Shown here: positions 18,369 through 27,488 of the stretch, one piece after another
How positions within the stretch are numbered: the first letter of the stretch is position 1
Layout: each line of letters begins with the position of its first letter
Assembly: GCA_022072445.1 (NCBI GenBank)
Contig: JAJVHV010000019.1
Coordinates: forward strand, 1-64,000
Length of the DNA stretch: 64,000 nt
Direction: 5' to 3'
Origin: Phycisphaerae bacterium
Lineage (GTDB): Bacteria; Planctomycetota; Phycisphaerae; UBA1845; Fen-1342
The notes under the pieces: generated by a model
The model's database searches: none
What the model was told of the DNA's origin: nothing
Seen by the model: only the letters and a program-made list of their open reading frames with translations
Translations under genes and position numbers: made by a program

Positions 18369-18817
18369 CAGTCGGCCACCTCGATGCCCATCGAACGAGC
18401 CGTGCCGGCCACGACGCGCATCGCTGCCTCCACGTCGAACGCGTTCATGTCGCCCAGCTTCGTCTCGGCGATCTTCTTCAGATCGGCTTGCGTCACGCGC
18501 CCGACCTTGCGGCGGTTCGGCTCGCCCGAACCCTTCTCCACGATCGCCGCCCCGGCTTCCAGCGGCTTGGCGGCCTTGACCAGCAGCGCCGACGCCGGCG
18601 GGCTCTTCACCACGAACTCGAACGACTTGTCCTTGAAAACCGTGATCTCCGCCGGACACGTCATCCCGTCCAGGTGCTTGGTGCGCTCGTTGAACTGCTG
18701 CACGAACTGCCCGATGTTCACGCCGTGCTGGCCCAGCGCCGGACCGATCGGCGGCGCGGGTGTCGCCTTGCCGCCCGGGGCCTGCACCTTGATTTTCGCG
18801 ATTACCTGCTTGGCCAT
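18368..18817 (-). CDS. rplK: 50S ribosomal protein L11
   Basis: 149 residues. It forms the GTPase-associated centre with 23S rRNA and is needed for RelA-type stringent sensing. The N-terminal signature [22 protein letters not shown]-like region is at about residues 21-41, and the C-terminal rRNA-binding part includes [20 protein letters not shown]. It lies 39 nt after nusG and is directly coupled to the small ORF downstream. About eight residues longer than the E. coli protein. Confidence 0.97.
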   Translation of the reverse strand: MAKQVIAKIKVQAPGGKATPAPPIGPALGQHGVNIGQFVQQFNERTKHLDGMTCPAEITVFKDKSFEFVVKSPPASALLVKAAKPLEAGAAIVEKGSGEPNRRKVGRVTQADLKKIAETKLGDMNAFDVEAAMRVVAGTARSMGIEVAD

Positions 18818-18856
18818 GCGCCCGTTCCTGTCAAAAGGGTGTGCCGGAGCTGCTTT

Positions 18857-19540
18857 TCAGACGAGCTCCACCTGCCAGTATTCGATGTCCACCTGCGTCG
18901 CCCGGCCGAAGATCGTCACGATCACGCGGACGGTGCCCTTCTGCGGGTTGATCTCGTCGACGGTGCCCTCGAAATTCTCGAAAGGCCCCTCGCGAATCTT
19001 CACCTTGTCGCCCGGCTTGAAGTTCAGATTGGCCAGCGTCGGCGTCTCGTCACGCTTGATTGCCGCCGCCAGCATCTTCTCGACGTCCACCGACTTCATC
19101 GCCGACGGCTTGCCCCCCGAGCCGATGAAGTCGCCGACGCCGGTCGTCTCCTTGATCACAAACCAGACGTTTTCCGGAATGCTGCCGTCCGGCTCGGTCG
19201 ACATCTCCACGAAGACATAACCCGGGTAGAGCTTCTTCTCGAAAACACGCGCCGCCCCGGCGCGCATCCGCTTCTCGCGCTGCGTCGGAACCACGATCCG
19301 CCCCACCCGCGACTCCAGCCCCTCGATCTTCACCTTCCGCTCCAGCGCCGAACGAACCTGGTCCTCCTTGTTCGACGCCACCTTCAGCACATACCACAGC
19401 ATCCCGGGCCGGAACATCTCCACCTCGCCCGCTGCGGTCGCCGCCCGCGGCGGCGCGGCGGGCGGATTCGCCGCCGCGGCCGGCTGCTGCGCGTCGTCAC
19501 CCGCGGTCGCGGGCGCGCCCTTTTCGTTCTCGCCCGCCAT
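18857..19540 (-). CDS. nusG: Transcription termination/antitermination protein NusG
   Basis: 227 residues. An acidic, Ala/Pro-rich N-terminal extension of about 45 residues precedes the NGN domain (MLWYVLKVASNKEDQVRSAL), which binds RNA polymerase. An internal segment VGDFIGSGGKPSAM precedes the C-terminal KOW domain (FKPGDKVKIREGPFENFEG), which binds Rho or ribosomal protein S10. The start overlaps the secE stop by one nucleotide, so secE and nusG are coupled, as in most bacteria. Confidence 0.96.
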   Translation of the reverse strand: MAGENEKGAPATAGDDAQQPAAAANPPAAPPRAATAAGEVEMFRPGMLWYVLKVASNKEDQVRSALERKVKIEGLESRVGRIVVPTQREKRMRAGAARVFEKKLYPGYVFVEMSTEPDGSIPENVWFVIKETTGVGDFIGSGGKPSAMKSVDVEKMLAAAIKRDETPTLANLNFKPGDKVKIREGPFENFEGTVDEINPQKGTVRVIVTIFGRATQVDIEYWQVELV

Positions 19541-20076
19541 CAGGATGCCCCGCCAAACATGCCCTTGAGAATGTCGCCCGCCAGTACGCCCATCGAGCTG
19601 AACACGACAATGCAGATCACGTCGGTGATGAACAGCAGCAGCGCCATGACCAGCACCGTCACGATCACCACCTGCGTCGCGCCGATCACCTCTTTCCGCG
19701 ACGACCAGTTCACCTTCTTCATCTCGCCTTCGGTCGCCACCATGAAGTCGACCGCGCCGCGACTCTGACCCACCAGCCAGAACAGACCCACCCCGGCCGC
19801 CACGAACACCACCGCCGGAATCAGCAGCCGGACCGTCTCGCTCATCCCGACAAACAGCTTCAACTGGTCGTACAGAAACACGCAGCCGCCGTACGCAATC
19901 AGCGCCCCGCCCACCGCCGTTCCCCAGCGAACGTACGTGCCCTGGCCCTGCTTGTAAATCTGGGCAGGAGAGCCGCCGGCGGCGCGCTGCGGAGCAGCAA
20001 CGCCACTTCCCGAAGGCACCGGGCCTTCGTCACCCGTCACCACGCTCTTTCCCTCCGACGAGGTATCGACAGCCAC
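19540..20076 (-). CDS. secE: Preprotein translocase subunit SecE, long form
   Basis: 178 residues, much longer than the 60-130 usual. The C-terminal domain carries the SecE core EMKKVNWSSRKEVIGATQVV followed by a membrane helix (VIVTVLVMALLLFITDVI). Two further hydrophobic segments lie upstream (AVGGALIAYGGCVFLYDQ and LLIPAVVFVAAGVGLFWLVG), giving about three helices, the arrangement also seen in E. coli SecE. The Ser/Gly-rich N-terminus is hydrophilic. It clamps SecY in the translocon. Located between tRNA-Trp and nusG. Confidence 0.93.
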   Translation of the reverse strand: MAVDTSSEGKSVVTGDEGPVPSGSGVAAPQRAAGGSPAQIYKQGQGTYVRWGTAVGGALIAYGGCVFLYDQLKLFVGMSETVRLLIPAVVFVAAGVGLFWLVGQSRGAVDFMVATEGEMKKVNWSSRKEVIGATQVVIVTVLVMALLLFITDVICIVVFSSMGVLAGDILKGMFGGAS

Positions 20077-20125
20077 TGGTCGTCTCCGTTCGGGTTCGCC
20101 CGAATCCGCGCCGCGCCATGCTCAT

Positions 20126-20198
20126 CAGGAGCGGAGGGAGTCGAACCCCCAACCTGCTGATTTGGAATCAGCTGCTCTGCCAATTGAGCTACGCTCCT
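20126..20198 (-). tRNA. tRNA-Trp (anticodon CCA)
   Basis: On the minus strand the acceptor arm AGGAGCG pairs with CGCTCCT, with discriminator G. The anticodon stem CTGAT/ATCAG surrounds TCCAA, giving CCA. D-loop AGCTCAATTGGCAGAGC and T-loop GGTTCGACTCC are canonical. It lies between rpmG and secE, the classical place for tRNA-Trp in bacterial tuf-secE-nusG clusters. Confidence 0.96.
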
Positions 20199-20288
20199 AG
20201 GTCACGTTTGCAAGGCCGCAAGTGCAGGGCGATCCAGCGGCGACCACCCTCGAACTTTGCACCCCAGGCTGGCACGCTCGCTCTCCGC

Positions 20289-20456
20289 CTACTTCCTCTT
20301 GAGCTTGTGCGTCGTCCGCTTCCGATCACGCGGGCAATACTTGCTCAGCTCCATCTTCGGAAAGCCGCCCTGAACGTTGACCGTAGTCCGGTAGTTCAGT
20401 TCGTCACAGTCCTTGCATTGCAGCCACACCCACTCACGCTTTGGGGCCTTGGCCAT
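20289..20456 (-). CDS. rpmG: 50S ribosomal protein L33
   Basis: 55 residues starting MAKAPKREWVWLQCKDCDEL and ending KRTTHKLKRK. It carries CKDC and then a single Cys in KYCPRDRK, so three of the four cysteines of the zinc-binding L33 form are kept and the fourth position is Asp. The ATG at 20456 fits family length. It lies between tuf and tRNA-Trp in the operon. Confidence 0.95.
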   Translation of the reverse strand: MAKAPKREWVWLQCKDCDELNYRTTVNVQGGFPKMELSKYCPRDRKRTTHKLKRK

Positions 20457-20575
20457 ACCGTTTTCTCCGTACTTCGCGAAGACACCGAGGTGGTCGCGAC
20501 CGGCGGACCGGTCCGACCACCCGGTTCAAGTCCCTGACACGCGGGCGCCGCCGTGCGGCAACGCGCCCGCTCAGC

Positions 20576-21796
<1,221 letters not shown>

Positions 21797-21870
21797 TCAA
21801 GTTTTCTCCACTCACCGCGAGGTGCTCACGACCGGGTGGCCACCCGGCGAGCTTCCGCCTGACAAAACCC

Positions 21871-22020
21871 TGTGAACCGCGGGTCGAACCCGACCCGCCA
21901 GTCCCGCTGCGGGCCGACGCCGACCCGACCACCTGGCTGCGAGCCGAAGCAGACCCGCTCACTCAGCCGCGAGCCGAAACCGACCCGCTCACTCAGCCGC
22001 GAGCCGAAACCGACCCGCCA
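21871..22020 (-). repeat. Five 30-bp tandem repeats in the tuf leader
   Basis: Five head-to-tail 30-nt units begin at 21871, 21901, 21931, 21961 and 21991. The two rightmost share 27-28 of 30 bases (ACTCAGCCGCGAGCCGAAAC followed by CGACCCGCTC); the leftmost are more diverged. The array lies in the transcribed spacer between tRNA-Thr and tuf. Translated on the minus strand it would give a repeated RVGFGSRLSE decapeptide, but no supported start is present, so I treat it as non-coding. Confidence 0.85.
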
Positions 22021-22039
22021 ATCGCCCACAACGTGCCCA

Positions 22040-22111
<72 letters not shown>

Positions 22112-22173
22112 GGTTCGCGAGAACGGGCCGTTCATCCGCGGGCGCAAAAGCAGCCCGCGAAAATAGATCGGAC

Positions 22174-22201
22174 ATTGTAGGCGCACACCTACGCTTGTCA
22201 A
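22174..22201 (-). promoter_or_regulatory. Sigma70-type promoter of the tRNA-Thr-tuf operon
   Basis: On the minus strand TTGACA (22201-22196) is followed after 16 nt by TACAAT (22179-22174), near-consensus -35 and -10 boxes. Transcription would begin about 22167, roughly 55 nt before tRNA-Thr. Strong boxes fit the high expression needed for EF-Tu and ribosomal proteins. Confidence 0.8.
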
Positions 22202-22300
22202 AGGGGATTTCTCCATATCCGGACCCGCGCCAGAGCCGCGCTCGTGCCGCACCAAACCCGCGCAGGCGCCAAAGCCAGAGCCGCGCCCGTCAGGAAGCGG

Positions 22301-22455
22301 CTCGGGTGCCCTGCCGACGGCCGTTGCGTCGGCAGGGCCGCGTCGCGCGCCGTCGCCGCAAGCCGTAAACACGCGCGTCGCGTGCTCGGGTGCCCTGCCG
22401 ACGGCCGTTGCGTCGGCAGGGCCGCGTCGCGCGCCGTCGCCGCAGGCCGTTAACA
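22301..22455. repeat. Two 84-bp direct repeats with REP-type hairpin
   Basis: CTCGGGTGCCCTGCCGACGG starts at 22301 and again at 22385, an 84-bp period, and the following sequence is nearly identical in both copies. Each copy contains the hairpin CCCTGCCGACG/CGTCGGCAGGG also seen at 208-236. The spacer 22202-22541 holds nothing else that looks functional. Confidence 0.85.
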
Positions 22456-22541
22456 CGCCCTCCCGGCCCAAGCACCCCCACCCACCCGACGATACAATCT
22501 GTCAGTAACCGGGCCCGCGCGCCCAACTCGAGAACCCCAGC

Positions 22542-23078
22542 GTGCCGCCAAAACTCACTGCCACGTGGCGCGAACGCCTCACCGACCACGCCCAGCGCGC
22601 CGTCGCCGACTACTCCCGCTGGCGCGCGGACCTCCGCGACGACCCGACCCTCGTCTGGCGCACGCGCCCCATCATTTTCGCCATCACCGGAATCGTCCTC
22701 ATCGGGATCGCTTTCGGAATCCAGGCCCTCGCGAACCACTGGGTCGCCGCCGCATCCGGCAGCCGCGTCTTCGAAAAACCGACCCCGACCGCGACAGTCT
22801 ACGTCGCCTGCGCGAACCCCAACTGCCTCGACGCTGCGGTCCTGCAGCTCCCCATGAATTTCCGCGCCTGGCCGCTCCCATGCGCCACGTGTGGCGGCGC
22901 GAGCGTCCACCGGGCCGAGCTCTGCAAATCCTGCCGCACGTGGTACGCCGCCTCGCAGGGTCCCTGCCCGCATTGCACTGCGAAAGCCGCGCCCCCCAAG
23001 ACGCTCACGCCGCGCAAGCCCTCCAAGCCCGGCGACAGCGAAGACGGCTGGGGCCCGCTTCCCGACTCCGCGCCCTGA
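22542..23078 (+). CDS. Membrane-anchored zinc-ribbon-like protein, unknown function
   Basis: 178 residues from GTG 22542. A cytoplasmic basic N-terminus (about 45 residues) leads to one membrane helix (PIIFAITGIVLIGIAFGIQA). The C-terminal half carries cysteine pairs CANPNC, CATC, CKSC and CPHC, enough for two zinc ribbons, and ends in a Pro/Lys-rich tail. Zinc ribbons of this sort bind nucleic acid or proteins, but here they lie after a membrane helix. I do not recognise the family. It precedes mgtE by 66 nt on the same strand. Confidence 0.7.
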   Translation: MPPKLTATWRERLTDHAQRAVADYSRWRADLRDDPTLVWRTRPIIFAITGIVLIGIAFGIQALANHWVAAASGSRVFEKPTPTATVYVACANPNCLDAAVLQLPMNFRAWPLPCATCGGASVHRAELCKSCRTWYAASQGPCPHCTAKAAPPKTLTPRKPSKPGDSEDGWGPLPDSAP

Positions 23079-23079
23079 C

Positions 23080-23140
23080 GTCCTTTCGTCGCTTCGTCGC
23101 TCCGCAGTTCCGTGGCGGTCTCGCTTCGTGGCTATCATCT
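23080..23140 (-). repeat. ACGRAGSS octamer array in the mgtE leader
   Basis: Read on the minus strand the spacer contains GCCACGAA, GCGAGACC, GCCACGGA, ACTGCGGA, GCGACGAA, GCGACGAA, that is about six 8-nt units, some degenerate. It occupies nearly all the spacer between the zinc-ribbon gene and mgtE. Confidence 0.7.
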
Positions 23141-23144
23141 CGCC

Positions 23145-24476
23145 ATGACGACGCCCGAACCCACGCCACCGCCGCATCCCGACGAGGTCGCCGACGCCAT
23201 CGAGTCGCTTCAACATCCGGCCGACGCCGCCGATGCCATCGAGTCCCTGCCCGCCGAGCAGCGTGCCGAGGTGCTCGACGAATTGCCGCCGCAGACCGCC
23301 GCCGAATTGCTCGAGCAGATGGACGATCGCGACTCGCGCGAGATCGTGCAGGAGATGCAGCCCTCGGCCGCAACCGAGGCCGTCGCGCACATGGCGCCCG
23401 ACGACGCCGCCGACATTCTCGCCGGCCTCGAATCGCAGACCCGCACGCAGATTCTCCAGGCCCTGCCAAGCGCCGAGCGCCAAGCGCTCGAAGGACTGAT
23501 GTCCTATCCGCCCGAGTCCGCCGGCGGCGTCATGTCGCCGCGCGTGACCGCCCTTTCGGCCGACATGACGATCGAGCAGGCGATCGCCGAGTTGCGCCGG
23601 CTGGCCGACACCAGCGAGCAGATCTACTACACCTACGTCGTCGACGCCGGCGGGCGGCTGGTCGGCGTGCTCTCGCTGCGCGACCTGCTGCTCGGCCAGG
23701 CCCGCCAGCGCCTCGCCGACATCATGCTCCCCAACGTCCGCGCCGTGCGCGCCGAGGTCGACCGCGAGGAAGTCGCCGCTCTCCTCACCAAATACGGCTA
23801 CTACGCGCTCCCCGTCGTCGACGCCGACCAGCGCCTGCTCGGAATCGTCACCGTCGACGACGTTGTCGACATCATCCAGGACGAAGCCACCGAAGACATG
23901 CAGCGCATGGTCGGCGCCGGCGGCGACGAGCGCGTCGACTCCCCCGTCGCCCTCAGCCTGCGCCGCCGCGTCCCCTGGCTTCAGGTCAACCTCGCCACCG
24001 CCTTCCTCGCTGCCTGGGTTGTCTCGCTTTTCGAGGGCACGATCCAGACCCACGCGGTACTCGCCGTCCTCATGCCCATCGTCGCCGGCCAGGCCGGAAA
24101 CACCGGCGCCCAGGCCATGGCCATCATGATCCGCGGCATCGCCACCGGCGAAGCCCGCGGACTCCGCCTCCGGCGCCTCATCCTGCGCGAGACCCTCATC
24201 GGCCTGGGCTCGGGGCTTACCGTCGGCGTCACCAGCGGACTGGCGACCTGGTGCTGGTTCGGCAACGCGTCCGCCGCCGCCGCCATCGCGCTATCGATGC
24301 TGCTCGCGATGCTGATCGCTGCGGCGGCCGGCGCGCTGGTGCCGTGGCTGATGCAGCGTCTCGGCTTCGACCCGGCCCAGTCGTCGAGCATCATCCTCAC
24401 CACCGTCACCGACGTCGCCGGTTTCGGCCTGTTCCTCGCGCTGGGCGCCTGGATGCTCTCCTCCGTCGCCACGTAA
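23145..24476 (+). CDS. mgtE: Magnesium transporter MgtE
   Basis: 443 residues from ATG 23145. An N-terminal MgtE_N superhelical domain is rich in repeated short helices (ADAADAIESLPAEQRAEVL, DELPPQTAAELLEQM). Two CBS domains follow (VMSPRVTALSADMTIEQA; YYALPVVDADQRLLGIVTVDD) that sense intracellular Mg2+. The C-terminal channel has five membrane helices with the conserved GQAGNTGAQAMAIMIRGIA segment and SSSIILTTVTDVAGF. It is a dimeric Mg2+ channel gated by its cytosolic domains. No Mg riboswitch was recognised upstream. Confidence 0.96.
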   Translation: MTTPEPTPPPHPDEVADAIESLQHPADAADAIESLPAEQRAEVLDELPPQTAAELLEQMDDRDSREIVQEMQPSAATEAVAHMAPDDAADILAGLESQTRTQILQALPSAERQALEGLMSYPPESAGGVMSPRVTALSADMTIEQAIAELRRLADTSEQIYYTYVVDAGGRLVGVLSLRDLLLGQARQRLADIMLPNVRAVRAEVDREEVAALLTKYGYYALPVVDADQRLLGIVTVDDVVDIIQDEATEDMQRMVGAGGDERVDSPVALSLRRRVPWLQVNLATAFLAAWVVSLFEGTIQTHAVLAVLMPIVAGQAGNTGAQAMAIMIRGIATGEARGLRLRRLILRETLIGLGSGLTVGVTSGLATWCWFGNASAAAAIALSMLLAMLIAAAAGALVPWLMQRLGFDPAQSSSIILTTVTDVAGFGLFLALGAWMLSSVAT

Positions 24477-24759
24477 CACCGCCGAACGGCGGCTGTGTCG
24501 AACACAGCGCCAAGTTGGGTGTGGTAATACCGTTTCGCGTCACCAAGCGCAACGCCTACTAACCAATCCAAGTCAGCTCTCGGCCTCCCGAGTCCGAGCA
24601 CGGCGCACCTTCCTGACGACAGCGACCGGATCGCAGTCCCTAACAAAATACGTACTCATCTGCCGCATCCTGGGCGCGAACCGGGTCGTCCGTCCAGCCT
24701 CAATCGCGGCGCGGCCCCGAGCGCTCGTTCCCCTTTCGGCCTTCGGACTGGGGCCGGCG
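24477..24759. other. Spacer between convergent mgtE and ROK kinase genes
   Basis: 283 nt with a small hairpin near 24488-24510 (GGCTGTGT...ACACAGC) that may end mgtE transcription. A minus-strand frame overlaps here, and part of it (YFVRDCDPVAVVRKVRRA) looks vaguely protein-like, but no start or neighbour supports a gene. I see nothing else. Confidence 0.4.
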
Positions 24760-25716
24760 CTACGGCGCGGATTCGCGGGCGAGGGCGGCGGCGCCGATGA
24801 TGCCCGCGTCGGTGCCGAGGGTGGCCAGCACGATCTGCGGGGCGTCGGGCGCGATCTTCCAGCAGACACGGTCGAAATGCGTCTGGACACAGCTCAGCAG
24901 AGCGGCGCCCGCGTTGATCAGTCCGCCGCCGAGCACGATCAGCTCGGGATTGAGCAGGTGCCGCAGGTTGCAGCAGGCCAGGGCGAGATAGCGGCAGGCG
25001 TCGTCCCAGATTCGCCGGCAGACCGGATCGCCGGCGTCGGCGGCGCGCTGCACGTCGGCGGCGTCGGGCTCTTCGCCGGCGACGACCCTGGCTTGCAGCG
25101 CGGACTTCGCGCCGGCGCGGATCGCTTCCGTCACGCGCACGCCGATGGCGCGGGCGGAGGCGTAGCGCTCGAGGCAGCCGGCCTGCCCGCAGGGGCAGGG
25201 CCGCCCGTCGGGCTCGACGATCATGTGACCGACTTCGCCGGCGTTGTCGAACTTGCCGCGGACGAGCTGGCCGCCGATGACGACCCCTCCGCCGATGCCC
25301 GTCCCGAGCGTGAGGAAGACCAGGTCGCGGACCTGCCGTCCGGCGCCGGCGCGATACTCGCCGTAGGCGGCGGCGTTGGCGTCGTTTTCGATTTCGCAGG
25401 GAACGCCGGTGGCGCGGCTGAGCAGGTCGCGGAGCGGCACGTTTTTCCAGCCGGGGAGGTTGGGTGCGGCATAGATGACGCCGGCGGTGTGCGACATTGG
25501 CCCGGGCGCGCCGACGCCGACGGCGGCGAGGTGGCCGCGATGTTCGCCGGCAAGTCGGCGGACGAGGTCGGCGATTCGGGCGATGACGTGCTCGGCGCCG
25601 CGGTTGGCCTGGGTTTCGACGGAGTCGCGTTGGAGGACGGCGCCGTCCGCGTCGATCAGACCGCCCTTGATGAACGTCCCGCCGAGGTCGATTCCGATGG
25701 CCAGGGAAGCGTGCAT
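24760..25716 (-). CDS. ROK family sugar kinase (glucokinase-like)
   Basis: 318 residues. The ATP-binding loop GIDLGGTFIKGGLID is at the N-terminus. The sugar-binding and ROK signatures EIENDANAAAYGEYRAG, GTGIGGGVVIGG and EVGHMIVEP are present. The zinc motif CPCGQAGCLERYAS (CxCGxxGCxE) is complete, which marks a catalytic ROK kinase; with no N-terminal helix-turn-helix it is not a ROK repressor. Glucose is the likely substrate, but N-acetyl sugars are possible. It stands alone and feeds sugar-6-phosphate to Pgi, which is encoded further along. Confidence 0.93.
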   Translation of the reverse strand: MHASLAIGIDLGGTFIKGGLIDADGAVLQRDSVETQANRGAEHVIARIADLVRRLAGEHRGHLAAVGVGAPGPMSHTAGVIYAAPNLPGWKNVPLRDLLSRATGVPCEIENDANAAAYGEYRAGAGRQVRDLVFLTLGTGIGGGVVIGGQLVRGKFDNAGEVGHMIVEPDGRPCPCGQAGCLERYASARAIGVRVTEAIRAGAKSALQARVVAGEEPDAADVQRAADAGDPVCRRIWDDACRYLALACCNLRHLLNPELIVLGGGLINAGAALLSCVQTHFDRVCWKIAPDAPQIVLATLGTDAGIIGAAALARESAP

Positions 25717-25743
25717 TCGATTCTCATTCCGGCGAGCGCAGGG

Positions 25744-25815
25744 GCGATAGCGATTCGCGAGTTAAGAATAACGACTGAATAGTGAATAGCGAGAAAGCGG
25801 AATGAAGAATGACGG
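25744..25815. repeat. Partial GAATAGC-type element
   Basis: Fragments GCGATAGCGATTCGCGAG, TAAGAATAACGACTGAATAG, TGAATAGCGAG and AAGCGGAATGAAGAATGACG lie between the divergent ROK kinase and parvulin genes. The right-hand part resembles the repeat found inside mqnC. It lacks the inverted half. Confidence 0.65.
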
Positions 25816-25863
25816 CCCGGCCGATGCTCCCCATGCGGGCGGGGTTGCGGTAGGATCGGCGGT

Positions 25864-27318
25864 GTGAATGCCACGTCCGGTTGCTTAGCCCGGCGGATGC
25901 GGTTGGCGATGCATGCGCCGCCGATTGCGCATGCGCCGCCGATCGCGCGTGCGTTGCTGATCGGGCGTGCAGGGCTGATCGCGCGTGCGTCGCTGATCGG
26001 GCGCGGATTGATCCTGGCGGTTGCGGTGCTGCTGCTCGCCGGGTGTGCGTCGCCGCGGGAGGTTAGTGGGCGGATGACCGAAGCGCAGCGCGAGGCGCAG
26101 CGCGACGGCGTCGCGGGCACCGGCCGGCCGAGCGGGGCGACCGGCATCGCAGCCAACAGCCGGGCGGCGGGCGCGACCGGCGGCGCGTCGACCGCCGCTT
26201 CTGGCGGCGGAACAGCAGGCGCGTCGGGGCCTGGGCCGAGCAGCGCGCCGGCCGGTGCCGCCGCGCCAGGCAACCGGGCGGAGCGGGCCGCGCCGCCGAT
26301 GAATGCAGCGGCCATCATGGCGGACGTGTTGATGGTCGATGGTGATTCGCTGACGGTGGACGAGTTTCTTTATCCGCTCCGCCGCGAAATCCTGGAGCGC
26401 CGGCAGACGCAGACCGTGCGTGGCTTCGCGGATTGGCTGGGGGAGGAGCTGCGGACGCAGTTGCGGCGCGAGGTGGGTTCGCTGCTGCTGTTTCACGAGG
26501 CGATGGCGCCGCTGGGCGACGATCAGAAGCAGGCGGTCGATCGGTTTGTCGACAAGCGGATCGACGAACTGGTGAACGAGCGTTTCGGCGGCGTTTCGGC
26601 GCGGCTGGACAACGATCTGGCGCGGTTTGGGCTGAAGCGCGAGCAACTGCGGGCGTCGATGAAGCGCGGGTTGATCGTCGGGCAGTACACGCGCGACAAG
26701 TTTCTGCCGCAGGTGCGCATCCGCCGCGACGAACTGCTGGCGTCGTATGAGCAGAGCGTGGCGCGGCTTTCGAGCAGCGGGCGGCGCGAGCTCTGGATCA
26801 TCGAGGCGCCGTTCGCGCGCTTCGTGCCCGACGGGGCGAGCTGGAACATCGCCGGGGCGGCGGCGCGCGACGCTGCCCGGCGTGAGGCCGCTGGGCAGAT
26901 TCGCGCGGCGCAAGCCGCGCTGACCTCGCAGCCGTTCGACGAGGTCGCGCGGACGTTCTCGCGCGGGGCGCACGCGGCGGATGGCGGCTTGTGGGGCGAG
27001 ATCGCGCTGCCGCTGATGCCGCCCTATGACCGCGCGACGCAGCGGTTTTTCGACATGAAGGAAGGCGACGTGAGCGACCCGATCGAGACCGACGCGGGCT
27101 GGTGCATCGTGCGCTGCGGACGGATCACGCCCGAGCAGCGGCCGACGTTCAGCGAGGTGCAGACGCGCCTGCGGAGCGAGCTGGAGACGCGGCGGCTCAA
27201 CGAGCTGATCGGCGAATACGTCGCCCGCAAGGCCGAGCGGGCCGCGATCTCGCCAATCGATCCGTTCATTGCGACGGCGGTGCGGCGGGTGCTGCAGTGG
27301 CCGGCCGAGGGTGGCTAG
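25864..27318 (+). CDS. Parvulin-type peptidyl-prolyl isomerase lipoprotein
   Basis: 484 residues from GTG 25864; ATG 25897 is an alternative. The signal peptide is unusually long: it starts with tandem six-residue units (PPIAHA, PPIARA, LLIGRA, GLIARA, SLIGRG) before the hydrophobic core LILAVAVLLLAGC, whose Cys is the lipidation site. A Gly/Ala/Ser linker follows, then a SurA/PrsA-like chaperone part (about 140-330). The parvulin domain is near 360-440 (HAADGGLWGEI, GDVSDPIETDAGWCIVRCG). It probably helps fold exported proteins. The stop TAG is the first triplet of a GAATAGC element. Confidence 0.85.
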   Translation: MNATSGCLARRMRLAMHAPPIAHAPPIARALLIGRAGLIARASLIGRGLILAVAVLLLAGCASPREVSGRMTEAQREAQRDGVAGTGRPSGATGIAANSRAAGATGGASTAASGGGTAGASGPGPSSAPAGAAAPGNRAERAAPPMNAAAIMADVLMVDGDSLTVDEFLYPLRREILERRQTQTVRGFADWLGEELRTQLRREVGSLLLFHEAMAPLGDDQKQAVDRFVDKRIDELVNERFGGVSARLDNDLARFGLKREQLRASMKRGLIVGQYTRDKFLPQVRIRRDELLASYEQSVARLSSSGRRELWIIEAPFARFVPDGASWNIAGAAARDAARREAAGQIRAAQAALTSQPFDEVARTFSRGAHAADGGLWGEIALPLMPPYDRATQRFFDMKEGDVSDPIETDAGWCIVRCGRITPEQRPTFSEVQTRLRSELETRRLNELIGEYVARKAERAAISPIDPFIATAVRRVLQWPAEGG

Positions 27319-27437
27319 CGAATAGTGAATAGCGAATAGCGAGTTAAGAATGACGAATGAAACGGCGGCCGGTCCAATTCGTTGTTCGCTATTCGCTATT
27401 CGCCATTACGCGTGGCCACGGAGGGCCGACCGTACGG
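27316..27437. repeat. Complete GAATAGC hairpin element
   Basis: Starts at the TAG stop of the parvulin gene as TAGCGAATAGTGAATAGCGA, passes through AAGAATGACGAATGAAAC, then the inverted arm CAATTCGTTGTTCGCTATTC, and ends with a GCGTGGCCACGGAGGGCCGA tail. The order is the same as at 6444 and 43231. Confidence 0.85.
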
Positions 27438-27488
27438 GATGATGTCAGGATCGTGAGTTCACGTGTTTATCTGGGAGGTTGACAACCG

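Noticed and set aside
21826-22029. Repeat peptide (RVGFGSRLSE) gene before tuf
   Set aside because: Coding would need an unsupported start and the repeats also explain the open frame.
22202-22541. A long antisense frame from 24053 to 22290
   Set aside because: It overlaps mgtE and the zinc-ribbon gene in antisense and its end is pure repeat.
24573-24890. Small minus-strand ORF after the ROK kinase
   Set aside because: It overlaps the ROK gene and has no ribosome site; only a short C-terminal stretch looks protein-like.
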